Shown here one piece after another: positions 32,136 through 41,718 of a DNA stretch of 64,000 nt (the stretch's first letter is position 1; each line of letters begins with the position of its first letter). The stretch covers positions 255,501 to 319,500 of the forward strand of contig OZ025692.1 of the NCBI GenBank assembly GCA_964019335.1. The letters run 5' to 3'. This DNA is from Diplonema japonicum (lineage: Eukaryota; Euglenozoa; Diplonemea; Diplonemida; Diplonemidae). The notes under the pieces are model-generated. The model was given only the letters and a program-made list of their open reading frames with translations. It was not told where the DNA came from and made no database searches. The translations under genes and the position numbers were made by a program.

Positions 32136-33272
32136 CTAATTACCCTTTACGTAGTAGTAAAGACCTACAGGCGGCCGCATCAGTGGGTCGAGTTTCCTTA
32201 TGCGTGCCTGTGCTTCCTCCTCCCCAAGCTTCAGGTAGACCGCCGACAAGCCCAGTTCATAAACATCGATGCTGCCTCCAGGTACTTTGCTGTAATACTT
32301 GAGATACCTAATTTAAAAAAAAAAAAAAGTAGATTTCCATTATCAATTGGTTGTAAGATACCTCGGGACGCTGATCTTCTTGTTGAGGTTCTCTGCCGCG
32401 CCTCGGATAATCTGCGCCACGTTCAGGAGAGTCTTGTCCGGCTTGCTGTTTAAGGTCATAAAAAGTGAAAGAAAAGAAAGCCCGTACCTAAGATCGCCGA
32501 TGAAATCCTCCACCATAAGGGCGTTTTGAGGGTTGAACTTGCAGCAGTTTGGTGTGTTCTCAACGATGACGACCTTATCCATGTCCCTCCCGAGGAGGGT
32601 AAGGTCCTTTGTGTGGGAGCCGTCTGTGAACCACTTGGGGGACCTGTACAGGACGTGGTGGAAGAACTCACCCTTCGGATCGATCTGCCGCACGACAGGC
32701 TTCCCTGTGTCCTCCGTCGAGGCGGTCCACAACACCACTTCAACAAGCCCCTTCAACAACTGGAACATGTGGATCAGGTAGTTTCTTGCAATTGCTGCAG
32801 ATACACCTGGTTTTCTGTTGCTGACAAGCGTTTCGTCCAAATCGAACACGACTGTCACCTTGTTGTGGTGTGCTGGGTCTTGAGGAGGGAGGAGGAACTT
32901 GTAGGAAGCAGGGGGTGAAACGCTGAGGCGGGGGACGCCCAGGGGCAAGGCCTGCCTGTTGGGGGGCACAGCATCCGGAGACTGCGGTGCGGGGGTCACC
33001 TCCATCGGGCTCCCTGGTGACGATGTTGCCCTGCTGCTGCCGCTGCCCAACGTTGGCGTGAAAGGGTCGACATGCTTTGGCTGTTTGGGCGTAAGGAACG
33101 TCTTCCCACCAGCAGGCGGCGGCGGCGTCGCCCTCATTTTCATCTCCCCACCCCTCGCCACAGGAGGCTTCACTGACTTAGATTTTGTTCCTACCCTGGG
33201 CTTCACGGTCTTCTTCTTTTCCTCCACATTGACAGGAAGCGACCCGAGCGGCACTCTCTCTCTCCAGTACAT
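32136..33272 (-). CDS. FCP1/SCP-like HAD phosphatase, paralogue 2
   Basis: Exons 33272-32488, 32445-32362 and 32307-32136 join to 346 residues. The N-terminal ~140 residues are Lys/Pro-rich and unlike paralogue 1 (VKPRVGTKSKSVKPP). The catalytic core repeats FDLDETLVS, VVLWTAST and ENTPNCCKFNPQNALMVEDFIGD, and after splicing the C-terminus is SIDVYELGLSAVYLKLGEEEAQARIRKLDPLMRPPVGLYYYVKGN, aligned with paralogue 1 to the end. Introns are 42 and 54 nt (GTACGG and GTATCT donors); paralogue 1 has neither. Upstream in-frame ATGs exist (to 33404) but add a hydrophobic stretch from a less coding-like region. Likely a protein Ser/Thr phosphatase. Confidence 0.92.
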
Positions 33273-33433
33273 TTTGTTGCGTGGTGTACGGGACTCTGGT
33301 GGTGCTTTAAAAGTCTCTCGAAGTGGGGAGGGAGGGGGAACGAAATATGACAAAAAAAAACTGTAAACAAGTCTAGTAGGTAACATTTCTAACAAACGTA
33401 ACAACTCTATTAAGTTTCTCTAGATTATTCCCT

Positions 33434-34101
33434 TTACCAAGCGGTCCCCATCCCGCGGTTCGGAGTCGCCTTTTTAGGAATGCCGGGCATGGCAGACGGG
33501 GAGCTGCCAGGGAATGCAGCGGGCTCTGCTTCAAATTGCATTGAGATGGGCCGAAGGTCGTCGTGAGCAGGGAGGGTGGAACAGGGGGGTGGGGGGGGTG
33601 GGGGAGAGGCGGAAAAGGTCAGTGCGGCACGGGCACGGGCGCTCTTGTCGGTTTCGTTGAAAGGCGGGGAGAGACACAGGTTCGCTTTGATGCTGCCATC
33701 GACAGGACTGTTCGGCACCGTTGGCAACGCTATCACATCCAGCTCCTGGCTCCCTGAGCATGACTTGTTTCGCTTCGGCTTTGGACGCATTGAAGACGTC
33801 GGCGGGGGCAGCATCTGCCTCCCATGCTCGGGAATCTCAAACGGCAGCATCTTCCGGACTTCCTCATCGTTCATATCTTCGTCCTTCTGATGCTCCCCCT
33901 CACACGGTGCCAGCCGCTCTTCCAGACGCACGACACGTGCTTCCAACGCCTCGTTCTTCAGCTCCTCCCACAACGCCACACCGCTTACATTCATTTTCGA
34001 ATCCTTCACACATTTGTCATCATTCGAAAGCAGCTCATGCTTCGGCAAAACCAGTTCCTGTTGCTGTGCTTCGTAGTGGTGTCGGAACTGAGGTACTTCC
34101 T

Positions 34102-34134
<33 letters not shown>

Positions 34135-35790
34135 AGTAGTGCTTGAAAGGCTGCTCTTGAGGTTGTGGCAGTTCAACATGCTGAAAGGCTTTGGGCAATG
34201 CTTGGTACTCCTGCTCGTAATGGTGCTGGAAAGGTGCTTCTTGCTGCTGCGGCTCATGGAAAGACTGAGGCAGATTCTGTTCCTGTTCTTGTTCCTGTTC
34301 GTGGGGCTGTTCGTAGCTGTGCTGGAAGTGCACTTCATGCTGTGCTTCTTGTTGGATGGGCTGCTCTTGCTGTGCCTGTGGTGCATAGTGGTGCTCGAAG
34401 GGCTTTTGCGATTGGGCCCTCTCAGCCAGATCCTCTGTGGCGACAGATGACTGCCTCACTGACGCCAGTTGCACCACTTCTTTAAGACGCTCGTCTTTCT
34501 CTCGCAGCTTTGCACGAAAACCTAATAACAATGATGCAACACAGAGCAGCATACCATCTACAAGCACTTCCTTGTGATGAAGCTCGTTGGTCACTTCCTG
34601 CAGCTTCTGGGTCGTCACATATTGAAGGTTCGCTTGCTCGTTGATTTTGATCTGCAGCTCTCTGTGAGTGAGAAAATGGTTAAAGAAAAACCAAAATCAA
34701 GCATACTTATGTGCCTGCCATTGCTGCGCCATCTCTTCCCCAGATTTCCTCAAAGTAGCGGCCACCTCCTCGTTGCACTGGTTGACAATGTCTTGAAGAC
34801 GCCTGTGCACCGTTCTTTCTAGATTTGCGCTGCATACCTGTTTTCTTCTTCGACTGTTGCGGCTCTAGACATGGCTTCCTCCATCTTCCCCCTCATCTCC
34901 TTCGCCCGTGTCCTTTCCATGTCCACCTGGCGACGCAGCTTGGTCAGTTCATCGTTTAATGCCTCGACCTTGGAATTGAGTGCTTGGGATGACTTCTGCG
35001 CGTCGAGTGTTTTGTTCAGAAAGGTAGATACCGCACTGGGGATGGCTGCTGCAGCTTCGGGGTTCTGTCGTACGGAGGGATGTGCGGGCTCAGAGATGGT
35101 TGGGGGCAGCTTGTCGACAACCTTGCTATGCAGGAGCGCGAGGAGGTCGTCCTGCTTGGAGGCGGGGGCAGAAGCAGAAAGGATAGGCGCCTGGTTAGAA
35201 GGGTCGAAGCCATGGATGACGGGTACATCCGGGATGCTGGGAGCAGTCGAAGGCTGTGAGGGAACGGCGGGGAAGAGCCCTTGAGCGTTGTTGGTGAGGT
35301 GGTGATTGAGCCACAGGTTGACCGCAGGGGAGTCCTGCGTGTCAGGAAGGAGAGGACGGCTAGATGCTGTGGATGAGAAGTTCGAGTGGAGCTGGTCATT
35401 GTGCTTGGCGGTGTCTATTGACTTAAGCGTCGCCAAGTTCGCAGCCACTGCCGCGGCCAACGACTCATGCAGTGATTTATGTTCACCTTGGGAATTATTC
35501 ACAAGCTGCTCGTGCGGGACCCTTAGTGGGGGCGGCGGCGAAGGTGACTGCTGTTTAACAGCCTGCTCTAGCTCTTCTGTATCGGTTCCTACATCTTCCC
35601 TTTCTAACAACTGATACAAGGTCCCCTCCCGCGCCCTCAGCTCTCTCTCTACCACTTTTTTCGCTTTGTTCCCCTCCGGAGATGTACCAAAATAGCTCCT
35701 CATTTTCTCTTGGACCTTGGACCTGTTATCCAAAGCTTGCTGTTCTTGCGCTGGTAGTGGTCTCCTCGTCATCGCTCTCGGTACTGGCAT
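33434..35790 (-). CDS. Large Gln-rich coiled-coil protein with repeated F-x-H-x-Y-E motifs
   Basis: Exons 35790-34838, 34802-34707 and 34661-33434 give 758 residues. The two introns are only 35 and 45 nt (GTATGC donors, CAG acceptors) and fall inside a continuous coiled coil: LRRQVDMERTRAKEMRGKMEEAMSRAATVEEENR, RLQDIVNQCNEEVAATLRKSGEE, ELQIKINEQANLQ. Downstream are degenerate repeats about 20-30 residues apart: FEHHYA, FQHSYE, FQHHYE, FKHYYE, FRHHYE, separated by Q/E-rich spacers including a run of nine Gln. The end is Pro-rich. Without splicing this would be mistaken for two genes. Function unknown; cytoskeletal or scaffold roles are possible. Confidence 0.8.
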
Positions 35791-36192
35791 CTTCTTTTTC
35801 TAATTTGTAGCCCTTCGCCCGCCCACCCGACTGTAAAGATGGATGAAGATCAAGAAAAAAAGAAAAAAAGAAAAAGAGACACAGGCATCGCATTATTCGA
35901 CTTTTTCGGTTAGGCTTGGAGGAAGAAAAGAAGAGGGGGAAAGCTGTAAAAAGGAAAAGGGAGAAGGTCTTTTTTAAAAAAAGGAGTCCACAAGAAGAAG
36001 AAAAAAACACAAGAATTTCTTTCATCGTATGCATAGTGGAACACACTTGAATCGGGTCTTTTTCCGACTATTTGGCGGTTTATGTTTTGCAGTAGCATAA
36101 AAGAAGAGCTTTTCCCTCCGGTCACCATCGAATACAGCAATACTGTATGGAAAAAACTGAAAAACCAGAGATGAAGTGAAAATCGAACCTAC
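35791..36192. other. Spacer upstream of the Gln-rich protein gene
   Basis: Mixed AT-rich sequence. A minus-strand frame in 35800-35860 (GGRAKGYKLEKEDASTESDDEETTT) overlaps the start of the downstream gene in another frame; it is not convincing as a separate gene. Nothing else recognised. Confidence 0.45.
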
Positions 36193-36792
36193 TCAATCTG
36201 AATCCTCCCTTTCCATTTCAATGTCGTGCCGGGCACGGCGATAGACCTGATGCTTGTAGTGCCGGTATGCCGGGATGACCGACAGAGTGAAGATAACAGC
36301 ATCGATGGCAACAGAAACACGGAAGAGGAAGTAGAGAAGAGGAGGGGAAAAGGCCACCGGGGGCTTGTCGGCAATAGACCAGGAGAGGAAATACAACGCA
36401 ACACGGGAAAGAAGTGAAGTGAAGCAAGAGAGGCACATCGCTGGTATTACATTCACAATGAGGTACCCCCTCCGTATAATGGCGAGGGTTCCAAATAGGA
36501 AAATATTGACACCTGGTGTCGCAAGAACCAGCGGCCACACGGTTCCTAGCTCCATGCTTTCAACAGCATCGTCTTCGCTGGTATTTGCGAGTTCCATCTC
36601 CACTCTCACATTCCTTCGTAATACCCGAACCATTGTCGCGCTGAACATTAAAGGAGACGCTGCCAGCCACATCACAACCTCTTCCCTTGCGACCCCTCTC
36701 CACCACCCGCTTAACAATTCCCACCCTTTCCCCTCAGCCACGCTTCGTGCACCCTTCAACATGGTTGACACTGCCGCTTCCGTGTTCATCAT
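36193..36792 (-). CDS. Predicted multi-pass membrane protein, family unknown
   Basis: 199 residues with about four hydrophobic segments: EVVMWLAASPLMFSATMV, VWPLVLATPGVNIFLFGTLAI, YLIVNVIPAMCLSCFTSLLSRVALYFLSW and FSPPLLYFLFRVSVAIDAVIFTLSVI. The C-terminus is charged (YRHYKHQVYRRARHDIEMEREDSD). The frame is free of homopolymers and its start lies only 66 bp from the stop of the next gene upstream. No family recognised. Confidence 0.7.
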   Translation of the reverse strand: MMNTEAAVSTMLKGARSVAEGKGWELLSGWWRGVAREEVVMWLAASPLMFSATMVRVLRRNVRVEMELANTSEDDAVESMELGTVWPLVLATPGVNIFLFGTLAIIRRGYLIVNVIPAMCLSCFTSLLSRVALYFLSWSIADKPPVAFSPPLLYFLFRVSVAIDAVIFTLSVIPAYRHYKHQVYRRARHDIEMEREDSD

Positions 36793-36858
36793 ATTCTCCT
36801 GTCACTTTAAAAACAGTTATGTTGATAGGGGAGGGGGGAAATCAGAAAAAAGTCGTTC

Positions 36859-37860
36859 TTATAGCAAAGCACGATAGATGCTGTCCATCCGTTTTGATGA
36901 CACCCTCCCTGCGCGTGCCACTTCAGCGCACAAAAGCCGGGTGTATTCCGTAAAAACCTCTCCCAACACCGGGTGCTCACGCAGCTTGTTTGCGTGTTCA
37001 ACAAGAGCCAAGCAGCTCTTCGAATCTTGGGGGGATCTGTAGAAGTAAGAGAGGGATTTTTCAAGGACATCACTGGCAGAAAGGGACTGGATAATAGCAT
37101 CCCAAAGCGGGGGTGAAGGTCCATGTACTGCGATGGCTTCGGAGAAATACTGTTCAGCGGCCGAAGGGTCCGGTTGGAGGGAGCAGGCGACGATGGCGCT
37201 GCAGTACAGGATGGTGTCCGGGGGGTACGATTCACGGGATTGTTCGAAAACAGCAAGAGCTTCTTGGGTGGTTTCTTTACTACGTACCAGTTCAGACCAG
37301 AAACCCGTGTACAGATGACGTTTGTCGGATGTGGTTCGGACTAGGATCTCTGCTAACCTCGTTCCTTCGTTATGCAGACCGCCTCTCAAGAGCAATACAC
37401 ATATTTGAGAAAGAAGCTTGGGGTCTGATTTTTGTAAGTCGTGTGACCACTGCAACTTACTCCAAAGGGAAGCGAGATCCTCACAGGATGGGCGGGGTTT
37501 GCTGTGCGCTACGGCACGAAAGACAAGAACGTCAAATCTCAGCATCATTCTAGAAGTGGATCGTACCCCTATCTGAGACATCCAGGTGCGCATCGCTCGT
37601 GCTGTTTGCCCCATCCCTCTTTTCGCCATCCATTCTAACAGCAATAAACAGGTCTTCTCGCCAACGTCGTACCCTTGTGACTGCAGCACTTTTACTTCGT
37701 CGAGAACTCTTTTAGCTTCACTCTTCACCGTTGACAAGTCCATTCCCTTGTTCCCCTTCTTGCTTAAGCCCCGGAGCTGTGACTTGAACATCATCTCAAC
37801 CGTCTCGTCATCTTTTACGGTCACTCTCACTAACTGGCGTGCCGTGATTCTCAACATCAA
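36859..37860 (-). CDS. Helical-repeat (PPR/TPR-like) protein, possibly mitochondrial
   Basis: 333 residues, intronless. The N-terminus is basic and hydroxylated (MMLRITARQLVRVTV), compatible with a mitochondrial presequence. The body is all-helical, with repeat-like pairs such as LLLLEWMAKRGMGQTARAMRTWMSQIGV, EALAVFEQSRESYPPDTILYCSAIVACSL and AAEQYFSEAIAVHGPSPPLWDAIIQSL; the x-x-Y/W-x-x-I/L...A spacing of roughly 35 residues resembles degenerate pentatricopeptide repeats. PPR proteins bind organellar RNA, but the repeats are too weak to be certain. Next to the small membrane protein gene with a 66-bp gap. Confidence 0.65.
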   Translation of the reverse strand: MMLRITARQLVRVTVKDDETVEMMFKSQLRGLSKKGNKGMDLSTVKSEAKRVLDEVKVLQSQGYDVGEKTCLLLLEWMAKRGMGQTARAMRTWMSQIGVRSTSRMMLRFDVLVFRAVAHSKPRPSCEDLASLWSKLQWSHDLQKSDPKLLSQICVLLLRGGLHNEGTRLAEILVRTTSDKRHLYTGFWSELVRSKETTQEALAVFEQSRESYPPDTILYCSAIVACSLQPDPSAAEQYFSEAIAVHGPSPPLWDAIIQSLSASDVLEKSLSYFYRSPQDSKSCLALVEHANKLREHPVLGEVFTEYTRLLCAEVARAGRVSSKRMDSIYRALL

Positions 37861-38798
37861 TATTTATTTTTTTGCATTGTTTGCTTTATGATGTCCATGT
37901 AGTATTCACAATAAAATTCTCGTTCTAAAATGATGGAAGACACCCCCTCCAAAAAAAAAGAGAAGAAAAAGAAAGGAGTAACGAAACAATGTAAAGAAAA
38001 GAAGAAGAAAAAGGCTCTTTTTTTTTTCGGCAGGGTTTCATATCGAAAAGAAAAGGAAACCAGGAAGATAAAAAAAGAGAAGAAAAACAGAAGAAAAAAA
38101 AAACTCTCCTCGTTTCTTTGTTTCCCTTCTTCCTCCAAGAAAAAGAAGAAACGAAATGAAACAAAGAGGTCAGGATGGAATTCCAACTCATGAGCTGTTT
38201 TTTTTAAGGAGCTAGCTGTCTATCAACTGACTTGAGATCTTTTTTATTTTGAGGGGGGTCGAGCGTCACAGGATCAGAAGTTAGGTAAATTTCTTTTGAG
38301 AAAACCTCTAAATAGGTGGCGCTTTTTTTCAGCCCACACAGTTTTATATTGCGCAAGTTTCCAAAACCCACCTGTTGCAATCCCCTGCCTATTCTTCCTA
38401 AAGGCGGGCAGTTTTGTATGGATTCCCCTACTGGAGAAGGCTGTAGACTTAAAGCAATTCCTGTCTGTCAAACTGTGGATATATAACTCCGGGATTAGGA
38501 GTAAACCGAAACATAGCAACCGTAAACAAGGAAAAAAAAACAAAACCCGCGGTATTGTGCGCGAAGAAAAAGGGGGGGAACCAAAAAAAAGAACAGCGGC
38601 TATTCAGAGGTTGTTTTTCTCATTTCTCTACTCCCCCCCTCTGGAGCTTTCCCTTCCCTACTCTCCTTTTTTATTTTTATACTGGATATGAACTTATTAT
38701 GTTCCGTAAAAGTCCCAGGCTGTCCAAAATCCGAAAAAGGTACAGATTCGGGGGGAAAGAAGAGGAGGGGAACATCAGTAAGAGAAGTAAGGTTGTTT
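37861..38798. other. Intergenic region, partly non-repetitive
   Basis: 37920-38180 is purine-rich low complexity. 38190-38540 is balanced sequence (for example GGAGCTAGCTGTCTATCAACTG) without a long frame; a non-coding RNA or promoter region is possible but I see no known RNA consensus. 38560-38790 is the 3' flank of the FkbM-type gene. Confidence 0.45.
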
Positions 38799-40448
38799 TT
38801 AGTAACTAATACTACCAACACGAGTGGGACGGGCGGTGTCCCAGTCATCGGGGTCTGTTGGAACAACTGGCATGGTGTCGTTCGCCTTAAAATTATTCAG
38901 CAAGACGAGACCAAGCGGAAGGAAAAGGTCATAAACCATCACCCCAACAGACAATGCAATTATCGTCAGGAATACATATTTGAGTTTCTTGTGGGTGGCG
39001 GGTGATGCCCTGTTGTTTGTTGTTTCATTCGTTGGAACTCAGAATTGAATATAAACATACATCCTGGTAGTCTCAACTGGGTCTGTATCCGGTGCGAGGT
39101 CATGTCTGTGTGGCTCCAAGACAGCAGAGAAATTATGACATCCTTGAGGCGCGTACTGTGTTTAGTAATTAGACCTTAAAAAAGAGGCATACCAGTGCAG
39201 CCTCAGGTGAGTCGCAGAGCAGTGTCGACGCTGTGAAGTCCCAGCACACGTATTGCTCGGCGATTGGTGTCAAGAATCCTTTAATAGCAATGACCGACGA
39301 CCACCAGTAGGGCCTGTCCTGGTGGATTCTCGCCAGGCTTGAGCACCCAAGACCGTACACCGTGAAGTTGTTCTTCCTCAACGTTGGGATTATCTCAGAG
39401 TTCGCAGGAATCGCTGTGACGTCGGCGACGACCACGGCAACGTTCCGCAAAACCGATGACGCACCTTTTAAAACCAAATCCTCCCATCGTCCTGCAGAAA
39501 CCTGTTGGTTTTAGTTAAGTAAAAAAAACACCTCCCGCGGGGCTCGAACCCGCGACCACAAGGTTAAGGGCCTTGCGCTCTACCGACTGAGCTAGGGAGG
39601 CTGACGAAAAATGGCACGGGTGTTTTCGGGATAATAATACTACGCACATGCGCACAATGATATTTTCGGTTTTTCCCCCCTTTCGAGAAAAAGAACAATA
39701 CCTTCATGATTGGTATGACGATTTCATCCGTGCTTGTAATCAAGGTGTCCAACATCGACACATTGACAAGAGTGGGCACTTGCTCATAATCATCGCCACG
39801 AACGCGCTGGAAGGAGGAGTGGCTGCTGTCCCTGTTGAACCAGAATTGCTTGTTCATGTAGTCTTGATCACCAAGGCCTAAGTTCAGAACCGCGGCTTGG
39901 ATGCCCTTGTCGGAGTAGTGTGTTGCATCGTTACGCATTGTTGCATATGTGGTTGGGTGAGGCTCAAACGCGACGGCGTTTGTGTTTTCAGCTGCATATG
40001 CCCCAGCAAGCCACTCCATGTCGGAGGAACCTGTGTATCCAATATCAATAATTAACCGTTTACCAGGAACTCTTTTGCGTGTTTCAGCGTCTAGTGCACG
40101 GAGGATAGGTTGCCAAGTGCTGGAACTAGTTCTACGGTGCCCAAATTCCTTCGTGTGATAAGGTTCTCGTACCCCCCAGCTCCCTGGAACCCGTCGGGAA
40201 CACGCCTCACACCCAGGCATCGCATCTTCACATTTATGGTTCTCATTAACATATGTCGCTGCATTAGCACAGGTTTGCGGCTGCGCCTCGTCAGATTTTG
40301 GTATCTCAGTTTTTATACTTCCTTTTAACCATTCTCTAGGGAACTTTACAGCCGACCGCCCAGACTTGTCCGAGCCTACATCACTCGCTGTTAAAAACCC
40401 ACAAGCCAGCAGGAACGCAACAAAAATTGCGACCCTTTGCTTCTTCAT
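38799..40448 (-). CDS. FkbM-family methyltransferase with membrane anchors; hosts a tRNA gene in intron 1
   Basis: Exons 40448-39702, 39501-39193, 39155-39061 and 39009-38799 join in phase to 453 residues. An N-terminal hydrophobic stretch (VAIFVAFLLACGFLTA) acts as signal or anchor. The SAM-binding core shows RLIIDIGYTGSSDMEWLAGAY and NAVAFEPHPTTYATM, then VNVSMLDTLI and, across the first splice, EIVIPIMKVSAGRWEDLVLKGAS, the FkbM pattern (K-V/I-D-x-x-G-x-E). The usual Asp after K-V is Ser here. The last exon adds a hydrophobic helix (YVFLTIIALSVGVMVYDLFLPLGLVLL). FkbM enzymes O-methylate sugars and other small hydroxyl groups. Introns are 200, 37 and 51 nt; the 200-nt one contains tRNA-Lys on the same strand. 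Confidence 0.88.
39529..39601 (-). tRNA. tRNA-Lys (anticodon CTT), inside an intron of the FkbM-type gene
   Basis: The minus strand folds as a full cloverleaf: acceptor GCCTCCC/GGGAGGT (one G-U at position 1-72), D arm GCTC/GAGC with loop AGTCGGTA, anticodon stem CAAGG/CCTTG with loop CCCTTAA (anticodon CTT, reading AAG Lys), five-base variable loop TGGTC and T arm GCGGG/CCCGC with loop TTCGAGC. A box (TAGCTCAGTCGG) and B box (GGTTCGAGCC) match RNA polymerase III consensus, and TTTTTTTT follows the discriminator base directly as terminator. There is no tRNA intron. The gene lies wholly within the host intron 39701-39502. Confidence 0.97.
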
Positions 40449-41718
40449 TGTCTTTCTTTTTTTTTTTTTTTTAAAGCAACACAGTTGGTGCGTTTCCCCT
40501 TCCCTCACGAGGGCGCGGGACTCCTGTGGTAAGACTGAGAGAACATGGGATCCTTGAAAACAAAAAAGAATTCACTATGATAGGAACGGAGTGGTTAGCA
40601 ACGGCCTGCCGCAGTGGCGTGTTATGATAAAGAGGTAGGTTTGTGCAACCGCACCATTAAGTGGGTTAAATCTAAAAAGGTATGAACTGCTCAGAAGCAG
40701 CTTGAGAAATTGCTTGAACAGCACCGTAGTGCTGACAAGCGGGTAATTGGGTAGTTTTCAACCAGCAATCTCACCATGGCGTCCCTGTTAGGTCATTGCC
40801 TATGGCTTCTTCCCGAGCGCAAGGATACCCAGACGAATAACCAAACACATACTAAATTCGAGTCAGCCCCTTTGGAATCGGCCATGTGATGCAACAATTT
40901 AACATGACAAAAGCAAACATTCGGCAAGCACAAAACCGAACCGAAGCTCGAGCACCTCTTTAATCACCATGACGTGTTCTACAGGTTTGTGATTGGTCAG
41001 GATGAAATCAACGCCTCCGAATGTGTAGTCCAGTTGCACGGTTGCAATCATCGCATGACCATGCGGCCGTGAAGAAACCTTGCTTTCCTTCGCTCTTCAA
41101 GAGGTCCGTGTCACATTTTTTACTCAGATTAAAACCGCCTGTTGTGTTTGATAGTCACACTCACACAAAAACTCAGATAGCAAAAACTAACTTTAAAAAA
41201 ATCGTTTCAAAAGCAAAAAAAAATAAAATAAAAGAAACCATAAACGTCGATTTGGAAAAGAAAAAAGAAATATGGAGAGGAAGCGAAGAAAAAGAATGAA
41301 ATATAAAAAAAAAGGGGTATGAGAATAGGATGGGTTGAGGCAGGATGAACAAAAAGAGGTTTTTTTTTCTCTTCCTTTTCGTTATTTGGTAAAAAAAAAG
41401 AAAAAGGAAATATGAAATAAAGAACACTACAAGACCCTGTTAAAAGAAAAGACCCCGCCTTGCCTGCCTGCCTGCCTGCCTTCTGGCTGCCCAGTGTTGC
41501 TAGAGATAAAATGGGGCAACTCTCTTGTTCTGCAAGCATCAGAAAATAAAATTAAAAAGAAAACAAAGAAGTTAACGTGGAAAAAAAATTCAAAGCACAG
41601 GGAGGGATCAAGGACAACTTAACCTTTTTTTTTTGTTTTCCGTTTCTTCTTCGGTGTGCATGTGTACTCCTCGCTGCTGTCTCGCTATCACCTTCACCAC
41701 GCCTCATGTCGATTTTGT
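40449..41718. other. Mixed-composition intergenic region, possibly with decayed coding sequence
   Basis: 40560-41170 is balanced, non-repetitive DNA, unusual for spacers here. On the minus strand short adjacent frames look protein-like (KCDTDLLKSEGKQGFFTAAWSC, then in another frame DYTFGGVDFILTNHKPVEHV), as in a frameshifted relic, but no start, splice pattern or family is evident. 41170-41640 is A-rich with a (TGCC) repeat near 41460-41480. The 3' flank of the first vault gene (GGGAGGGATCAAGGACAA at about 41601) is shared with the second copy. Confidence 0.4.
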
